Shown here: positions 1 through 35,176 of the stretch, in pieces
Layout of the letters: each line of letters begins with the position of its first letter
Numbering within the stretch: the stretch's first letter is position 1
Origin: Scylla paramamosain
Lineage: Eukaryota; Arthropoda; Malacostraca; Decapoda; Portunidae
DNA length: 64,000 nucleotides
Assembly (NCBI RefSeq): GCF_035594125.1
Contig: NC_087151.1
Coordinates: 15,696,001-15,760,000 of the forward strand
Reading direction: 5' to 3'
Program-made: the position numbers and the translations under genes
Notes under the pieces: generated by a model
The model's database searches: none
Told to the model about the DNA's origin: nothing
The model's input: the letters and a program-made list of their open reading frames with translations, nothing else

Positions 1-240
1 TAGAAAATTCTTATAGATTCTAGAAAATTCTTGATACTTCTACATATTTCTACATACTGTATTCTAGAAAGTTCTAGAATATTCTGGAAATGTTTACATT
101 GAATAGAATGTTCTAAAATGTTTTGAAACTTCTAAAAGTGTCTGATAGAACATTCTGGAAGATTTGAAAAGATTTCTGAAATGTAAGCAAATTCTTCTAA
201 ATATGAGAAATTTCTAGCTAGATCTAGTCAGTTCAAGAAT
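1..240. promoter_or_regulatory. Array of heat-shock-element-like GAA/TTC units
   Basis: GAA and TTC triplets alternate with exact 5-bp spacing. The best run covers 62-89 and has six units in a row (TTC 62-64, GAA 67-69, TTC 72-74, GAA 77-79, TTC 82-84, GAA 87-89). Shorter runs lie at 18-30 (three units), 106-113, 125-132 and 148-160. Three or more alternating nGAAn units is the known binding pattern of trimeric heat shock factor. No heat shock gene is visible beside it, and the tract could equally be a degenerate AT-rich satellite. Function is inferred only from the motif. Confidence 0.4.
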
Positions 241-598
241 GATCTTATTAAAATAAAAAATCTTTTAGAGCACTTTATATTCTTTCTTTCATTGTTTTAA
301 CCTATTTGCAACATTTCAAAAGCAATTAGATAAGCAATTGAGATTTTGCAAAGGTCTTTACTTGACATAAAACCCAATATAACCCATACTATAATGAAGT
401 AAGGCAAAAATGTAAATTCATTGTTCTAACCACAAAAGCAAAGTTTTTGGATAAAAATAACTTTTTTCTATTTTGTTTGGATGGAAATAACTGGAAAATT
501 ATGAATTGGGGCCATGGACAAAACAAAAGTGAAATTTTGTTACATAGTGTATAATTTGTGAGCTGGAACAGATTAATCCATTTTACATTGATTCCAAT
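241..598. other. Unassigned AT-rich sequence
   Basis: No exon, RNA gene or clear repeat could be supported here. It lies between the GAA/TTC array and the first family A retrotransposon copy and is presumably part of the long intron upstream of the first dynein exon in the window. Confidence 0.4.
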
Positions 599-2343
599 GG
601 GAAAAATACGAAGTCTCGTAAAGAAGAACCCAAACTTTTCCATAGATATGTAAATGGAAAAATAAAGCATAGAGATACTATTACAAAGCTGAAGGAAAAT
701 GGAGAAATTTATGAAACCACACAAGAGATGGCTGAGATACTGAATAAAAGCTTTAAGTCTGTATTTACAAGAGAAACTGCCTTTGCATCACTGGGAGATG
801 AGGAACAACAGAAAGGAATAGCAAACATACAAGTGGAAAGAAAAGAAATTAAAAGACTACTGGAAGAGCTAGATACTAGGAAGGCGATGGGGCCAGACGA
901 AGTAAATGGATGGATATTGAAAGAATGTAGAGAGGAATTGGAAGAACCAATATGGGAGATAATTAACAGTTCTTTAAAGGAAGGAAAAGTACCAAAGGAA
1001 TGGAAGAGAGCAAATATAGTACTGTTACACAAAGGAAGTAATAAAATGGAACCACTGAATTACAGACCAGTCTCACTCACGAGTATTGTAAGTAAACTCT
1101 GTGAAATAGTCATTAAAAACAGATGGGTGCAATATCTTGAACAAGAAAATATAATAACAGAAAAACAATTCGGTTTCAGGAAAGAGAGATCTTGCGTAAC
1201 AAACTCACTGTAATAGATAAACTACAAGAGAGAGATGGTTGGGTTGATGCTGTCTATTTAGATCTGAAAAAAGCTTTTGATACAGTTCCACATAAAAGAC
1301 TCATATGGAAACTGGAACATCGAGGAGGGCTAAAAGGAAAAATACTTAAGTGGATGAAGGATTATCTCCAAGGTAGGGAAATGAGTACAGTAATCAGAGA
1401 TAATAAATCAAGTTGGTGCGAAGTAACAAGCAGAGTACCACAAGGGTCTGTGTTGGCACCTATAATGTTTCAGGTCTGTATAAACGATATGACGGTGGGT
1501 TTAAATAGCTACATTAATATGTTTGCAGATGATGCAAAATTGATGAAAGTAATAAAGAACCAAGAGGATTGTGAGGAACTACAGAGGGATATTGATAGAA
1601 TTTATGAATGGAGTAAACGATGGAAATTAGAATTCAATATAAAGAAGTGCCATGTAATGGAGATGGGAAGAAGTAAAAGGAGACCTTCATGGGAGTATAA
1701 GATGGGAGGTATCACAATACCAAAGAGCAAAGAAGAAAAAGACTTGGGAGTAATAATTCAAGACACGCTTTCACCAGAAAAACACATCAATGGAATATTT
1801 GGCTCTACATATAATTTGCTAGCAAATATCAGGGTGGCATTTAATTACCTAGACAAAGAAATGATGAAGAAAATCATAACACACATGATACGTCCCAAAC
1901 TGGAATACGCAGCAGTGGTATGGTCTCCACACAAAAAGAAAGATATAAGGAAATTGGAAAGAATACAAAGAACAGCTACGAAAATGATACCTGAATTGGA
2001 AGACCTAAGTTACGAGGAAAGACTGGAAGAAATTGGATTACCAACACTGCAAGAAAGAAGGGAAAGAGGAGACCTGATAACAATGTTCAAATTAGTAAAT
2101 GGCATGGAGAAGATAGACAGAAATGACCTAGTTGTAAAAGTGGAGGAAGGAGATAGACGTACAAGGGGACATATGAAGAAATTAAAGAAGAGTCTTTGTT
2201 TGGGAGATATTAAGAAATACAGCTTTCCGCATCGAACGGTTGAAATATGGAATAACTTAAAAGAAGAGGTAGTTGCGGCAAAGAGTGTGCACATGTTTAA
2301 AGAGAAATTGGACAAATTCGGGTATGGAGACAGGACTAATTGA
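599..2343 (+). pseudogene. Reverse transcriptase of family A copy 1, frame broken
   Basis: Two overlapping frames (open from 599 to 1213, and 1192 to 2343) together cover most of the RT domain and its C-terminal part, including the block RPKLEYAAVVWSPHKKKD and the end HMFKEKLDKFGYGDRTN. Only one lesion is evident, so this is the best preserved of the three tandem copies. It would have reverse-transcribed element RNA at a nicked target. As it stands it lacks the endonuclease and cannot be autonomous. Confidence 0.8.
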
Positions 2344-2393
2344 GCTTTGGCTCGGACCCTGTATTATACAACTAGGTAAATACAACTAGGTAA

Positions 2394-2394
<1 letters not shown>

Positions 2395-2442
<48 letters not shown>
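2395..2442. repeat. (CA)n microsatellite at the tail of family A copy 1
   Basis: An uninterrupted CA run directly follows the terminal GGTAAATA unit of the retrotransposon. Confidence 0.95.
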
Positions 2443-2444
<2 letters not shown>

Positions 2445-2905
2445 GGAGATTCACACCATTAACTGGACTTGGAAGAGGACAGCATCACCAATAAGGCTTA
2501 GAGAGGTGGTTTGTAGGGTCTGTGTGGTCCCATAGGTGAGGAAACAGTGAGAGTTGTAGATTCATGGCTCTAGCAGATTGGTCATAAATTCAAAACAAAA
2601 ATGGCCTATTCATTTCCAGATTCAATTTCACCAAGAAGTGAAGTGAACTTTAATGGATTTAATGACAAAGACTGAAATGAAAGTGAGATAGGGTTTTTAA
2701 AAATGAGATTGAGAAAAGTGAAAACCAATGCAGAACACCAAAGAAGGAAATGAAAATAGTGCTGGTAGTGGTAAAATCCCTTCCAGTTAAGTTGGAAAAG
2801 CATTTAGGAAAAGATATAGGTATTTTCAAGCTGAAATCAGAACTGGAAGAGATGAGAGTGATAGAACAACAAAATATTTAAGAAAATTAGGAATTACAAA
2901 ACAAC

Positions 2906-3280
2906 ATGGAGAAAGTGATGAAAGAAAATAAAGATTTGAAAGCAGAGTTAGTGAAAGGTAAGGAAAGGGTGAGAGAGGGAGTCATGGATGAAATGGAAGG
3001 CTGGAAAATTGAAAATGAAAAAGCAAATTTAGACTTTAAGGAAATAACTGAAAAGCAACTGAAAGGAAAAAAAAATGTTGAAAAAGAAGTGGTAAAGGTA
3101 TTGAAAAACAATGAAGATTTGGTAAGAGATACAGCAGATAAGAAGAAAAGTGTTATAGTGTATGGAATAAAGGAGAATAACATACAAATTGAAAAGAGAG
3201 ATAAAGAAGAAACAAAAACAGTGAAGGATTTGTTGAAGAAACTAAATGATAAAGGAGGAAGAAGTGGAAAGAGTCATTAG
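2906..3280 (+). pseudogene. ORF1-like coiled-coil protein remnant, family A copy 2
   Basis: The 124-codon frame is very rich in Lys and Glu with heptad-like spacing over its first 85 residues, then reads KKSVIVYGIKENN and RDKEETKTVKDLLKKLND. A coiled coil followed by a short IVYG-type beta-alpha segment is the usual layout of ORF1 nucleic-acid-binding proteins in CR1-like elements. A further fragment (3432-3632) continues the same protein out of frame. Assignment is by layout, not by a searched match. Confidence 0.55.
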
Positions 3281-3639
3281 ACTTGGCCCCTATCTGGAGG
3301 GCAAAATAAGACTAAAATCACAACAAGCAGCATAAGAGATATTAGAAAGAACATCCAAACTAAGAGAAGGAAAAGATTGCAGGGATATATACATTAGGAA
3401 CAGGAATGAAAAATGGAAAAAACTGAAAGAAATGTTTGAAGAGGCTAAAGAGAAAAATTCATCAAGAACAAAAGAAAAAAATTATTTTTTTTGGAGAGTT
3501 TTGGGAGACAGTAAAGAAATGGTACATAAAGGTAAAGAAATAATTGAAAATAAAATAGAGGAACATAGTAAAAATGAAGGGCAAATTGCAATGTACACCA
3601 ACATAGACAGCCTGCTACACAGAACACTCTAATTACAAG

Positions 3640-4300
3640 ACTAAAAGAAAAGAATTCAAAGGTGGTGTGTTTAATGGAAACAAAACTAAAAGAAGCAAAT
3701 CAGATTGTCATTAACAATAACTACAATATGTGGAGAAGAGACAGGATTGGCAAAGGAGGGGGGAGGTGTAATGATGATTACAAGAAATGGGGTGAAGACA
3801 AAAATAGTGAAACATGGGGAAGGAAAAGCATAAATAGTGTGTTAACTTGGAAGATAATAATGGAGAAGTACTGACAATAATAATAACCTAGGTACCACCC
3901 AAAACAAATTCTAGAAACAAGGAAGACTATGAGAAAATAAAATAAGATACTATCGAGTGATTGAGTAAATTAATCAAAAGTAATAAAAGAGTACTATTGG
4001 TTGGTGACTTCAATTGCAAAGAAATAAATTGGGAAACGTTCAAGGCATGAGGAAGTGAACTGCATGGGGAGAAAGATATCTCAAGCCGACTATGGAAAAC
4101 ACAATGATGCAATGGGTGACCGAAAATACAAGATATAGGGGAGATGATGAACCAACAAGACATTGCTCTAATATTAACGAAAGGAATTAACCTAACCAAA
4201 GAATTAAGATATGTGTGCCCCATGGGAAAAGGTGACCATGTAATTATAGAAATAAAGACTGATAATGATGTCAGTGAAGAGGATGAATCATACAAAGAAA
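3640..4300 (+). pseudogene. AP-type endonuclease remnant, family A copy 2
   Basis: The segment VVCLMETKLKEANQ near 3660 matches the ETKL motif of apurinic-type endonucleases, and LLVGDFNCKEINWE near 3990-4035 is the GDFN motif. Frame changes and stops separate these blocks. Confidence 0.65.
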
Positions 4301-4789
4301 CAGGAGAAACTACGGGAAAGTGAATATAGATGATCTTAAGAGATTCTATGAAGAAATAGACTGGGGAAAGCTGAAAAGAGCAAATGATGTGCAAGATAAG
4401 TATGATATTTTTATGGAACTATATGAGACAAGAGTGAATAAATGTTCCACTATACAAATCTAAAGAAAAGGGAAAACAGGTGTGGTTCAACGCAAGATGT
4501 GCAAGAGCAAAGAAAAAAAAGAGACAAAGCATGAATAAAAATTAAAAGAAATAAAAAAAATAAAGAAGACTCTAAGATAGGAAGAAATGATTATGTGAAA
4601 ATAAGGAGAGAGGAAGAGAAAAGATATGAAAAGATATAATTAAAAAGTGCAAGGATGAACCAAAATTGTTGTACATATTCATAAATAGAAAAATTTAACT
4701 AAAAGAAAAACTTGAAAGGTTGGAGGATGGAAATGAAACATATGAAGACCCAAAAGACATGAGTTAATTGGTAAACAAAAAGTTTCAGC

Positions 4790-6360
4790 ATGTTTTCTCA
4801 GAAAAAAAATCACAATTTAAAGAACCACAAGATGAGAAGACAAAAAAAGCAAATGTTGGAAATTACAGTATTCAAAGAGGCTTATAAAATGGAGGAACTG
4901 GAAGAGAGAAAAGCAACAGGACCAGATGAAGTATCAGGTTTCATTTTAAAAGAGTGCAGGAAACAGTTAATTGAACCAGTATTTGACATAATAAAGTGGT
5001 CATTATCAACTGGAAGAGTGCCTAAGTAATGGAAGAGAGCAGACATAGTGCCAGTTTATAAAAGTGGAAAGAAAGAAGAACCACTAAACTATTGACCAGT
5101 ATCAATGACCAGCATAGTATATAAGGTCTGTGAAAAAGTGATAAAGAAGCAGTGGAAAATTTTTCTACAAAAAGATGATATAATAGCAGAAAAACAGTAT
5201 GGCTTTAGGCAAAAGTGATCATGTGTAACAAATTTGATGAGCTTCTTTTTGAGAGTGATTGCTATAACACAGGAGAGGGGTGGATGGGTAGACTGTATGT
5301 ATTTAGATTTTTTAAAAAACTCGACAAAGTTCCCCTAAACAGGCTATCATGGAAGCTAGAAAATATTGGAGGATTAAAGGGAAAAATAAAAAACTGGATG
5401 GAAAGTTACTTAAACAGGAGAGAAATGAGAATGGTAGTAAAAGACATAAGATCAAAATGCAGAAAACTAGATATTGGAGTACCACAAGGATCAGTGCTAG
5501 CACCAATACTTCTCCTGATTTACATAAATGATATGCTGAAGGAGTAAAGAGTTACATAAGTTCGTTTGCAGATGATCCAAAATTACAGACATACAAGAAA
5601 CAACAGAGACTGAAATTCTACAAGAGGATTTGAATAAAATCTGGAACTGGAGTAAGAAATGGGAGATGGAATTTAATGTGAAAAATGTCATGTAATGGAA
5701 ATAGGAAAAAGTGAAGAGAGACCTAAATGGACATATAAAATGGGAAATGAAGAAATAATAAAAGTACAAGAAGAGAAAGATCTGGGAGTGATAATACAGG
5801 ATAGTTAACAGTTGGAGAAACATGTAGAAAAGATATTCAGAGATATATATAAAATGATGAGAAATGTTGGAACAGCATTCCACTACATGGATAAAGATAT
5901 GATGAGAAAGATATAATTACCACTATGATTAGACCAAAGCTGGAATATGCTCATTCAGTGTGGTCTCCCCACAAGAAGAAACATGTCAAAAAAATAGAAA
6001 GGATACAAAGGATGATAAAGAAGATGGTTCCAGAACTGGAAGAATTAACATATGAAGACAGGTTAAAGGAAATGAATCTGCCAACATTGGAACAAAGAAG
6101 AGAAAGGAGAGACTTAATACTGATTTCTAAATTGTGGAATTGAGTGGAAGAAATTGATAATGAAAACTAAGAGAAGTAGAAGATACCAGATACACATGAA
6201 GCCACAGCAAAAATCTAAGAAAATAATGCTTGAGTAACATAAAGAGATATAGTTTCCCACAAAGAAATATAGAAGTTTGGAACAAACTAAGTGAGGATGC
6301 AGTATCAGCAATGAGTGTGCACAACTTTAAGGAAAAACTGGACAAGTATGGATGCAGGAC
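4790..6360 (+). pseudogene. Reverse transcriptase remnant, family A copy 2
   Basis: Recognisable blocks in order: RKATGPDEVSGFILKECRKQ (4910-4970), a degraded NYRPVSMTS block with a stop (about 5085), KLDKVPLNRLSWKLENIGG (about 5315), VPQGSVLAPILLLIYINDM (about 5480), an FADD-type motif reading FADDPK (about 5565), MIRPKLEYAHSVWSPHKKK (5925) and LPTLEQRRERRDLI (about 6080). At least five frame breaks are needed to connect them. Confidence 0.8.
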
Positions 6361-6416
6361 AACATGAGCATTGCTTAGGCCTTGTAAATTACAACTAGGT
6401 AAATACAACTAGATAA

Positions 6417-6418
<2 letters not shown>

Positions 6419-6449
<31 letters not shown>
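6419..6449. repeat. (CA)n microsatellite at the tail of family A copy 2
   Basis: The CA run follows the terminal CAACTAGATAAATA unit, exactly as in copy 1. Confidence 0.95.
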
Positions 6450-6450
<1 letters not shown>

Positions 6451-7810
6451 CTGGGTGATAAAATAAACAGTCTAGTGGTGACATCACTATCACAGGGAAG
6501 AGTACCAAAAGATTGGAAGAGAGCAAATATTACACCAATATACAAAGGAAGAAACAAGGAAAATCCACTAAATTATAGACCAGTGTCCTTGACTAGTGTT
6601 GTAGAAAAATTATGTGAAAGAACAATAAAGGAAAGATGGATGGAACACTTGAAAAGAGATAAAGTTTTAGTAAATTGTCAATTTGGATTTAGGAAGGGAA
6701 GATCATGCTCCTTGAACTTATTGTCCTTTTATTCAAGGGTAGTCGATATTGTGCAGGAGAGAGAAGGATGGGTGGATGGCGTCTACTTAGATTTGAAGAA
6801 AGCGTTTGACAAAGTACCACACTGAAGATTGCTATGAAAGATAAAAAATTAACTAGTAACTAGTGGTGTCCCACAGAGGTCAGTGTTGGGACTAATAATG
6901 TTTGTAATATATGTGAATGACATAAATGAAGAAATAGATAGTCATATGAACTTATTTGCAGATGATGCTAAGCTGATGAGAAGGGTAGAAAATGTAAATG
7001 ATTGTATGATACTGCAAGATGATTTAAATAAGATAAATAGATGGAGTAAATCTTGGCAGATGGAATTCAATTTAAGTAAATGTAAAGTAATGGAGTTTGG
7101 TAAGAGTAAGAAAAGAATACAATATCATTATGAGATAGATGGTGTGAAGTTAAAGAAATCAAAAGAAGTTGATTTGGGAGTAACAGTTACTGAAAATTTG
7201 ACTCCGGACAGACACATTGATAAAATTACTGGAGAGATGATGAATTTGTTGAAAAGAGTAAGAATGGCATTCTCATATTTGGATGAAGGAATGATAAAGG
7301 TTGTTGATTTCCACAATAAGACCAAGATTGGAACATGTGGCAGTGGTGTGGTCTCCTCATACAAAGAGGAATATTATAAAATTGGAAAGAATACAAAGAG
7401 CAGTCACTAAGATGATTCCAGAGTTGAGTAAGTTGACCTATGAAAAGAGATTAAGAATGCTGGAAATTCCTACCCTTGAAAAGAGAAGAGAAGAGAGAGA
7501 GAGGGGATTTAATGAACAGCTATAGAATGATAAATGGTATAGAAAGTGTGGACAAAGAATTTTTTATAAATTTAGACACAGAGTACAAGGGGATACAGTA
7601 AGAAGTTGAAGAAAGTTAACTGTAGAAGATATGATGAGTGAGGAAATATAGATTTCCTCACAGAAGTGTGAACAAATGGAACGAACTCAGTGAAGATGTC
7701 GTCAATGCCAAAATTGTCCATGCTTTTAAGACCAAACTGAATAGATATAGAGATGGGATACTATGAGATTACTCCCCTCCCATAAACCACAACTAGGTAA
7801 ATACACACAC
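6450..7810 (+). mobile_element. CR1-like non-LTR retrotransposon, family A copy 3 (5' truncated)
   Basis: The sequence starts inside the RT (SLSQGRVPKDWKRANITPIY) immediately after the CA tail of copy 2. It contains NYRPVSLTSVVEKLCE, FGFRKGRSCSLNLLSFYSR, YLDLKKAFDKVPH, NLFADDAKLM and IRPRLEHVAVVWSPHTKR. Stops occur after KVPH (about 6824) and the frame shifts near 7300. It ends in one CAACTAGGTAAATA unit plus a short CA run at 7790-7810. Confidence 0.8.
6475..7525 (+). pseudogene. Reverse transcriptase remnant, family A copy 3
   Basis: Three frames (6475-6825, 6883-7410 and 7301-7525) together give RT motifs 1 to 7. The segment between motif A and motif B (about 6825-6880) is shortened by an internal deletion. 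Confidence 0.75.
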
Positions 7811-7814
7811 TACT

Positions 7815-7925
7815 ATTTATTTTCAAAAACTTCATGATGAAAAATTTTTCCTCAAAACATCCTTGTAAAATAGGGGTGTGTCTTATTCAGAGGTGTACCT
7901 AATATGCTAGCAAATACAGTAGATA
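7815..7925 (-). mobile_element. End of a terminal-inverted-repeat DNA element (family T)
   Basis: Read on the minus strand, the segment ending near 7923 begins ACTGTATTTGCTAGCATAT and then has ATAAGACACACCCC. The same head (ACYGTATTT, then an AAGAYGCA-like block about 25 bp later) is found at 37180 and, in inverted pairs, at 60918-61686. Only one end is seen here. Confidence 0.4.
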
Positions 7926-8028
7926 GATGGATAGGTGTGATATTATGATTATTAAAAATTCAGGTAATTTGAAATGGTGGTGAAAATCACTTCAGATTGA
8001 CTTTAGAATCTTTACTGCGCTCATTCAG

Positions 8029-31109
<23,081 letters not shown>

Positions 31110-32690
31110 AGCACCAACTTATCAAGAGTTATACATACTTATGGACTTTTATATGCATTGATATTTATTAATTTATTCACAATTTGAGCATTCACTATGG
31201 TCTGAAAAACTGCCAGATACACCAGCCGACTGAATTTTACAAATGAAATACGGTCAACTGAAAAAAATCTTTAAGTCATTTCTTTGTTATCAAACCAACT
31301 AATAGAATATTATGAACATATTTAGCAACCATCATCAAGCAGAGAGCAAGTAATGTGGCAAAAAGAGCTAAATATTACACATATTATCTTGGGTTTGGGA
31401 TGTATCATCACCTTGGGATGAATGCTATTATTTTCCTCTCTATATAAGTTTACTTTATCCATTCAAGTTATATGATTAATATAAAACTATAAATCGTGGC
31501 ACATATGATAGAAACAATCATGTTTTGATGCCAGATTTTAGCAGGACACCACTGAAAACTGTCTTTTACATCGTGTTTACCAGTGTCTTCCCTGAGTTGC
31601 TGCTTGTCTGTTTATGTTGTCTCCCAATGTCTTCCCTAAGTTGCCGCTTTCTTCTTTGGAAATACAACCCATCCTTTCACAGTTTGGTTCTTTTGTGACA
31701 TGTTCATGAAATCAACCACAGCATATGTATAGACCTGGGTTTGACAACACTGCAAACTCATATCTTCCTCAGATTTTTTTTGATGTTTTGGAGAAGTCAC
31801 TGTCTGATATCAGCTGGGCCTTTCGTCTTGCCACAGTTTTGGCCATCACAATACCCTAGCAGCACAAATAATAATTGCTTGAGTCTTTTGGGGATTTTTC
31901 AGATAAATCATTAGTCCCTATAGAAACCAGTGGAAAAAATGTTTGAAACTAAATATGTAGTAGGAGACTAAAAATAAATATGAAAACACTGAGAGTCAAG
32001 TTGCAAGTATTTAGCTTATAATAGCTGTTCTGTAGAGTGTGCATCATCATTTTCTGTGGATACTGTTAGCATAAACATTTAGGATTAATGTTTTGTAACA
32101 TATAGGTACAGCACATCAAGATGCATTAAGAGAGGGATTTTTAGAATGTGCTTCTCCAGACAATTGTAGGAGCATTGGCCAACCCCTACATTAAAACAAA
32201 CAGTGATCACTGGCAATTTGACCCCATAGCAAATGCCCCAGTTGTTATTATTCCCATTGTGTCATAAAAGGCAACTAAAAGTGTGGCAGGTATGAAGACA
32301 CAAGGGGTCCCTCCTTTATATCTTTATTCCCACAATGATAAAAGGCATGGTATGTACTGTGATTTGTTCAATTATTATTATGTAATACATCAACAATATT
32401 TTTCACACTTCAACTCTTCTGTTTATCTGTAATGAATATCATATACTATTTTTCTTATTTCATTGAAAAAAAATATAAATAAGTGGAGGATGTTGGCAAG
32501 TGACCCTCAAACTTCATTGTGCATTGTGGCAGTGATAAATATACACACTTTCATTAGTAGTATTTTTGTTCAGATTGTAAGGTGCATTATAGCCAGGGAC
32601 TAGAGTAGCTGCTGTAAAGTAAATATAGATATGAATATATTTTCCTATAGAAAACCTGGACAGTATTTAGAATTATGGGCTGAGAACTGA
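31110..32690 (+). other. Dynein 3' UTR and intergenic sequence
   Basis: No coding exon, RNA gene or clear repeat was found. An AATAAA at 31973-31978 is one candidate polyadenylation signal, but AT-richness makes this weak and the true 3' end cannot be placed. Confidence 0.45.
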
Positions 32691-32802
32691 TCTTGATCTT
32701 GATGGTACAGGTGGCACAGGATCACTCCTGAGCCAGGCCTTTGGATCGGCAACTCCTGTAGAAGGGGAAAAAAAAAAAGAGAAACAAACAGCATCCTCTA
32801 TC

Positions 32803-33114
32803 CTAATTGTTCATACAACTGGCATGCCACATTCTCTCCAGAAACTCTTTCACCGCCTCAATCATCCTTTCATTCGCCTCTCTACGCAGTCCCAGCAACA
32901 ACACCATCCACTCCTTTCCCGTCTTCTCCACTCTTTCATTCCTATCATGCCCTAACTCAGTCAGTATCACTTGCATCATCTCATTCCTGTCTCTGGCATA
33001 CTTCACACACTTCAGCACCACATGTTCAACCGTCTCATCCTCTCCCATGTCACACATCTGGCACACTTTGCTGCGGGACTCAGACCACCTGTAACTCCTT
33101 GCATTCACATCCAT
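32803..33114 (-). pseudogene. C-terminal CCHC knuckle region of family D element
   Basis: 103 codons, in frame with the RT but separated from it by one TGA. Contains CQMCDMGEDETVEHVVLKC, a C-x2-C-x9-H-x4-C zinc-binding pattern common at the end of such RT ORFs. Confidence 0.75.
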
Positions 33115-33129
33115 ACACTGTGCCCTCGC

Positions 33130-34783
33130 TCAGAAGAGAAGATCACCGCCCAGGCTTCCATCATACCACCTTTCATACCTCGGGGCCTCTTTCTCCTTGT
33201 ACCATTCCAGGGTCTTCTTTCTTTCCATCTCATTCTTCCATTCATTCAGTCCCACACATTTCACTTCTTTGTCTATATCATTCTTCCATTTTCTCGCATC
33301 CCATTCAGCTCCCACTCTGCCTCCTCTTGTTACCACCCATTCACGCTCATTTTGATTCCTACCAGCCATTCTTATCGCCCACACAACTTGCAATCCATTC
33401 CTGTCTGTCATTCTCATGCATCTCTTCCTCCATTTGCTTCCACTTTCATTCCACAGGTACACCTTCCTTGCTATTCTTGCATCATCCATTCTCTCAAGCC
33501 TAATCTTGTACCTAAGTGTGGCTTTTGTCAGTCTTTCTCTGAAGGTGCTCCATCCCATGTCACCTCTCAAGACTTCAACTGCTGTGCACCTCGGTGCACT
33601 CAGTGCCATCCTTGCTACTCTATTCTGGCCCACTTCTAACTTATCAATTTCACTTTCATTCCATGCAATCACATCCATACCATACATTATACATGGCACA
33701 GCCACACTCTTCCACACTTCTCTCAACACATCATACTTACTTGCTCTCATCCTTGCCGCACTTCCCAATCGACCTACCCACTGGTTTACCATACTTATCT
33801 TTTCATTCTTTGCCTTTGCACACCCACTAGGACTCATCCACATCCTTAAGTACTTGTATTCTTGCACCTGTCTCAACTCATTCTCTCCAAGTCTCCATAC
33901 CACATTACTTTCATCCTCTGACCTATTTACAATCATTACTTTGCTTTTCTCACTGCTAAACCTTACTCCAAAGTCTTTACCATAGCCATCCACTGCATCC
34001 AACAAACTTTGAAGCTCATCTGCCGATTCACTCATAACAAGTACATCATCTGCATAAAGGAGCACACATACTTTATCATTCCCCACACTTACCCCTACAT
34101 TCATTCTTCTCATCCTGGCTGCTAGCTCCTCTGTATACAGGCTAAAAAGGGTTGGTGACAATATACAGCCCTGCCTAACTCCTCTCTCACTCTTCACCCA
34201 GTCTGTTTCTATGTCTCCTAGCCTGTATCTAGCTCTTGTGTCCACATACATACTTTGCACTATGTTAACTATCTTTGCACTCAATCCAATCTTTTCTAAG
34301 ACTCTACCTAACATTTCTCTGTTCACTCTATCATAAGCTTTCTCTATATCCAAAAAAACCTAGGTACAATTTACCCCCATCCTTCTTTTTCTTCTCAATC
34401 ATTTCATTCACCACAAACATATTGTCCTCAGCTCTCCTGTCCCTACGAAAACCATTCTGTTCTTCACCCAGCACTCCAGCTGTCTCAATCCATTTACACA
34501 GTCTCTCATTCAACACTGCACTGAAAACTTTACCTATTGTATTCACTAATGCAATTGGCCTGTAGTTCTTCAGCTCATTCTTACTCTTAAATCCTCCCTT
34601 ATGCAACAGACACACTCGGCTCTCATTCAACTTTCTTGGCACTCTCTCTTCATCCCACACTCGGTTGAATAACTCAGTCATTCTGTCTATCACTACCTCC
34701 CCACCATTCTTGTAGAACTCATAGGGTATATCATCTGGACCTGCTGCCTTGCCATTCTTCTGCCTTCTCACACACCTCTCCAC
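33130..34783 (-). pseudogene. Reverse transcriptase of family D element
   Basis: Two frames joined at an A-run frameshift near 34350. They show KAAGPDDIPYEFYKNGG, NYRPIALVNTIGKVFS, FRRDRRAEDN, MDIEKAYDRVNREML (motif A), VRQGCILSPTLFSLY (motif B) and LLYADDVLVM (motif C). A single TGA then interrupts the frame before the C-terminal knuckle. Confidence 0.88.
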
Positions 34784-35176
34784 TTCATCCCTACTGATTC
34801 TTTCATCCAGTTCATCTGCATTCTTCTCTCACACTAAACATCTCACCTACCCCACCTACTTCTTCCCAGAACCCTTTGATTGCCTCCCTGATTCCATCCT
34901 TCTCTGTTATAACTACACCCTCCACTTTTAGACTCTCCACACCAACACTGCCTGACATATTCTCACCTCTCATGAACTTGTACCATTCACGGCCACCTTC
35001 CATACCTTTCTCCCTTAAAGATTGAATCACGCTCCTTTCACTCTTCACTTTAGCATTCATTATCATTCGTCTTGTCAACCGCTGCAGCTTCACATACGCT
35101 GCCCATGCATTCTGATACTAATTCTCTGCCTCATCGCTTTCATGCCTCTTTTTCCTCAGCCATCTACACTGTCTAC

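Larger units (their letters stand above)
599..2443 (+). mobile_element. CR1-like non-LTR retrotransposon, family A copy 1 (5' truncated)
   Basis: A reverse transcriptase frame is open from about 599. It shows YRPVSLTSIVSKLCE (motif region 1-2), YLDLKKAFDTVPHKRL (motif A), RVPQGSVLAPIMF (motif B) and MFADDAKLM (motif C). The frame breaks near 1195-1215: alignment to copy 3 suggests about 17 nt are missing after the FGFRKERSC block. The second part runs to a stop at 2343. The endonuclease and ORF1 are absent, so the copy is 5' truncated. The 3' end is two CAACTAGGTAAATA units followed by (CA)n. The CR1/L2-like assignment is inferred from FADD and the short tandem tail. Confidence 0.85.
2450..6449 (+). 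mobile_element. CR1-like non-LTR retrotransposon, family A copy 2 (near full length, decayed)
   Basis: This is the only family A copy with traces of all expected parts: a coiled-coil ORF1 (about 2906-3280), endonuclease (about 3640-4300), reverse transcriptase (about 4790-6360) and the family tail (CAACTAGGTAAATA units, then CA repeats) at 6387-6449. Multiple stops and frameshifts interrupt every part. The 5' boundary is not visible; it lies somewhere after the CA tail of copy 1 and before the ORF1 remnant. Confidence 0.75.

Noticed and set aside
389..1032. Minus-strand ORFs of about 110 codons opposite family A copy 1
   Set aside because: They overlap the reverse transcriptase frame or AT-rich flank, have no recognisable motif and look like antisense shadows.
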